From: JALYUA01 sp038229875
Lineage (GTDB): Bacteria; Acidobacteriota; Thermoanaerobaculia; UBA5066; Gp7-AA6
Direction of reading: 5' to 3'
Length of the DNA stretch: 25,808 bases
Assembly: GCA_038229875.1 (NCBI GenBank)
Contig: JBBROA010000059.1
Span: 1-25,808, forward strand
Shown: positions 23,613 to 25,808 of the stretch, one piece after another
How the letters are laid out: the number at the start of each line of letters is the position of its first letter
How positions within the stretch are numbered: the stretch's first letter is position 1
Position numbers and translations under genes: made by a program
Notes under the pieces: model-generated
Told to the model about the DNA's origin: nothing
The model's input: only the letters and a program-made list of their open reading frames with translations
Databases searched by the model: none

Positions 23613-25808
23613 ATGACCTTCCGCGTCCCGCGCGCCGGTTTTTCCGTCTTTTACGCAACCGTGGCGCTCCTTTTCGGAGCCGATTCCCGACTGGACGCTG
23701 CCTCGTACCTGCCGCTCTCCGACGCCGACCTCGCCCGCAAATCGCCGGTGATCGTCCGCGCCGCGGTCGTGTCGGCCGAAGTGCGGCACGCGACCGTCTC
23801 TTGGCCCGCGGACGCGCTCGTGACCGTCACCTCTCTGCAGGTTCTGGAGACTTTGAAGGGAACCGAACTGCTGACCGGCGACTCGTTCCGTATCACGCTG
23901 CCGGGCGGAACCGATGCGGGCGCCGCGTACTGGATTCCGGGGACTCCGGAGTTTGCGCCCGGCGCCGAGGTGGTGCTGCTCCTGTCTCGTCAGGACGCAT
24001 CGCCGCGCGACTTCTCCCTGACGGAATTCGGCCTTTCGAAGTTCGACGTCGTCGAGGACACGGACGGGCGCTCGTTCGCGACGCGGCCCGTATTTTCGGA
24101 CAGCGACGACGACGCGGTTTCCCGCCGGCGAATCGTGCGTGCGGCTTCGGCCGCGGAAACGCCAGGACGCGCGCTCCGTGACACGAGCTCCTTTCTCGCG
24201 ATGATCCGCTCCGTCGCGGCGGGGGCCGGCGCTCCCGAGGTGCTCTACGCCTCTCCGCGCGGCGAGGTCCGCGCCGCGTCGGCCGTCCCCCGCACGCCGT
24301 CCTCCCGCAGAGCGCTCTGGGTCAATATCGGAGGAGTCGAAGGGGCCGGGAATCTCTTCCGCTGGTACTGGGACACTGGCATCTCTCCTCCCGCGATCGT
24401 TTCGGCAAACGGGACACAAAGCGGGCTCTCGGACGGCTCGACCGGAGCGTCGGCCGTCTCGAGCGGCGCGGCGGCCTGGAGCTCGGTCTCCGGGTCGACG
24501 GTCCGGTACAGCTCGTCGTCCGGATCCGGTGCGGTCGTCGTGAATCTCGACGTGGTCAGCCAGTCGGGCGCGTGGACGGAGCCGCTCTCCTGCACGAGCG
24601 GAGGAATCATCGGCTACGGCGGGCCGGGCTCCTCTCGCTCCGCGCCGGCGTTCAAGGGCGAAGGCGGGTACTTCGCGCCGTCCTCCGGAAACGTCTGGAT
24701 GCGGAAAGTGACCGGCGGCTGCTACTCGGCGGCAACTTTCCGCTCGGCGGTGCTCCACGAGCTCGGCCACACGCTCGGGCTCGGGCACTCGGATGACGGA
24801 CCGAGCGACCACTCGACGTCGAGCGCCGCGGACAGGAACGCCGCGGTCATGCATTCCGTGATCCCGGCCGCGCACCCCGCGTCTCCGCAGGCCGACGACG
24901 TCCAGGCGATCCAGTACTACTACGGCGGCGGGGCCGCGGGGCCCGCGGCTCCGTCGGCCGGCTTCACGTTCTCCCCCTCCGCTCCGATCGCGGGTCAACC
25001 GGTTCTCTTTTCGGATGCGTCGAGCGGATCTCCAACAGCATGGACCTGGACCTTCGGCGACGGGTCCACCTCGGCGGCCCGGAATCCGACCCACGTCTTC
25101 TCAGCGGGGTCCTGGATCGTCACCCTCGTCGCGAGCAACGCGGGAGGTTCGAGCGTCTCGGCGCGCGCGGTGACCGCATCGGCCGCCGCGCCCGCGCCTG
25201 ACACGCCCCGCGCCGACTTCTCCTTCGGCCCCGTCGATCCCGCCGCCGGGAGCCCCGTCCAGTTCTCGGATTCCTCTTCGGGAGCCCCGACTTCCTGGCT
25301 GTGGTCGTTCGGCGATCCGGCTTCGGGAAGCGCCAACGTCTCGTCGGCGCGAAACCCGTCGCACGCGTTTACGTCGGCGGGCCGGTTCGTCGTCAGCCTG
25401 ACCGCGGGAAACGGCGCGGGCTCCACGACCGTGAGCGCCGCCGTTACGGTCAGCGCGTGCGGCGGCTCCGGCTCGCTGTGTCTGAACGGAGGACGGTTCC
25501 GGGTTCAGGCCACATGGCGGGTGCCTTCGCGGGGCACAAGCGGGGTCGGCATGCCGGTCGCCTTGACCGGCGACACCGGTTATTTCTGGTTCTTCACGAG
25601 CAACAACGTCGAGCTCGTGGTGAAGGTCGTCGACGGCGCAGCGGTCAACGGGAACTTCTGGTTCTTTTCCGGAGCCCTTTCGGACGTCGAATACACCGTT
25701 CAGGTTGCCGACACCCGCACCGGCGCCGTCCGCTTTTACGTCAATCCTCAGGGGACGCTCGCGAGCTCCGCCGACACCTCCGCCTTCTCCGTGGCGGGGG
25801 CGAGCTCC
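23613..25808 (+). CDS. Secreted metzincin-type metalloprotease with two PKD domains (3'-partial)
   Basis: Open from ATG 23613 to the window edge, 732 codons without a stop. The N-terminus is a signal peptide (hydrophobic about 9-23, cleavage perhaps near residue 30). A long N-terminal region follows, then a zinc site HELGHTLGLGH with His382, Glu383, His386 and His392, and a Met-turn (AAVMHS) after it, the metzincin pattern. Two PKD domains follow (about 449-527 and 533-615), with WTWTFGDGS and WLWSFGDP cores. From residue 616 a Cys-containing domain begins LCLNGGRFRVQ and includes TGYFWFFTSNNVELVVKV and NGNFWFFSGAL. It likely digests extracellular protein. The full length and C-terminus are not in the window. 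It has its own promoter and diverges from the tRNA gene. Confidence 0.9.
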   Translation, partial: MTFRVPRAGFSVFYATVALLFGADSRLDAASYLPLSDADLARKSPVIVRAAVVSAEVRHATVSWPADALVTVTSLQVLETLKGTELLTGDSFRITLPGGTDAGAAYWIPGTPEFAPGAEVVLLLSRQDASPRDFSLTEFGLSKFDVVEDTDGRSFATRPVFSDSDDDAVSRRRIVRAASAAETPGRALRDTSSFLAMIRSVAAGAGAPEVLYASPRGEVRAASAVPRTPSSRRALWVNIGGVEGAGNLFRWYWDTGISPPAIVSANGTQSGLSDGSTGASAVSSGAAAWSSVSGSTVRYSSSSGSGAVVVNLDVVSQSGAWTEPLSCTSGGIIGYGGPGSSRSAPAFKGEGGYFAPSSGNVWMRKVTGGCYSAATFRSAVLHELGHTLGLGHSDDGPSDHSTSSAADRNAAVMHSVIPAAHPASPQADDVQAIQYYYGGGAAGPAAPSAGFTFSPSAPIAGQPVLFSDASSGSPTAWTWTFGDGSTSAARNPTHVFSAGSWIVTLVASNAGGSSVSARAVTASAAAPAPDTPRADFSFGPVDPAAGSPVQFSDSSSGAPTSWLWSFGDPASGSANVSSARNPSHAFTSAGRFVVSLTAGNGAGSTTVSAAVTVSACGGSGSLCLNGGRFRVQATWRVPSRGTSGVGMPVALTGDTGYFWFFTSNNVELVVKVVDGAAVNGNFWFFSGALSDVEYTVQVADTRTGAVRFYVNPQGTLASSADTSAFSVAGASS

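Noticed and set aside
23577..25094. Long - strand open frame opposite the metalloprotease
   Set aside because: The + strand has promoter, ribosome site, signal peptide, HELGH zinc motif and PKD domains. The - strand translation has none.

Overview
The window is high-GC, gene-dense bacterial DNA, most consistent with Acidobacteriota and possibly a Thermoanaerobaculia-like lineage. This placement is an inference. It rests on an orphan MacB/FtsX permease of the ADOP type (acidobacterial duplicated orphan permease), a large secreted Asp-box (BNR/VPS10-like) protein, and a secreted metalloprotease with PKD repeats and a C-terminal domain that I recall being common in that group.

Left block, + strand (3-8087): a compact, translationally coupled operon. 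The order is small membrane protein, ThiE/TenI-like enzyme, MscS channel with a cyclic-nucleotide domain, acpS, ileS, lspA, lgt and an RluD-type pseudouridine synthase. Most junctions are 4-base stop/start overlaps. The last gene has no ATG, GTG or TTG start and seems to begin at a CTG that overlaps the lgt stop. lspA and lgt are successive bacterial lipoprotein maturation functions; ileS directly before lspA is a familiar arrangement. A hairpin at 8155-8176 separates this block from the converging gene.

Middle block, - strand (15711 down to 8200): a MetR-like LysR regulator, a bactofilin, an aldehyde dehydrogenase, alanine dehydrogenase, and a 1068-residue secreted Asp-box repeat protein. 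Bactofilin, aldehyde dehydrogenase and ald are separated by only about 15 bases and look like one transcript. Diverging from the regulator (+ strand, 15818-18813) are a DinB-fold protein and the ADOP permease. The divergent region holds overlapping palindromes resembling a MetR/LysR operator.

Right block: a remnant of a PaaI-type thioesterase (- strand, about 18830-19012), then a - strand signalling set. In transcription order this is a tRNA-Gly(CCC), a soluble GAF-PAS-PAS-PAS hybrid histidine kinase, an ECF sigma factor, and a ChrR-like cupin protein that is probably its anti-sigma partner. A secreted metzincin-type protease with two PKD domains runs off the right edge on the + strand. The tRNA and the protease diverge, and each has a good sigma70-type promoter.

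I found no CRISPR array, transposase, integrase, phage module or recognisable defence system. The most interesting points are the apparent CTG starts, the heptamer repeat inserted in frame in the pseudouridine synthase gene, the degenerate ThiE-like active site, the sigma/cupin pair that has lost zinc-ligand motifs, the bactofilin-aldehyde dehydrogenase-alanine dehydrogenase linkage, and the C-terminal domain of the protease.
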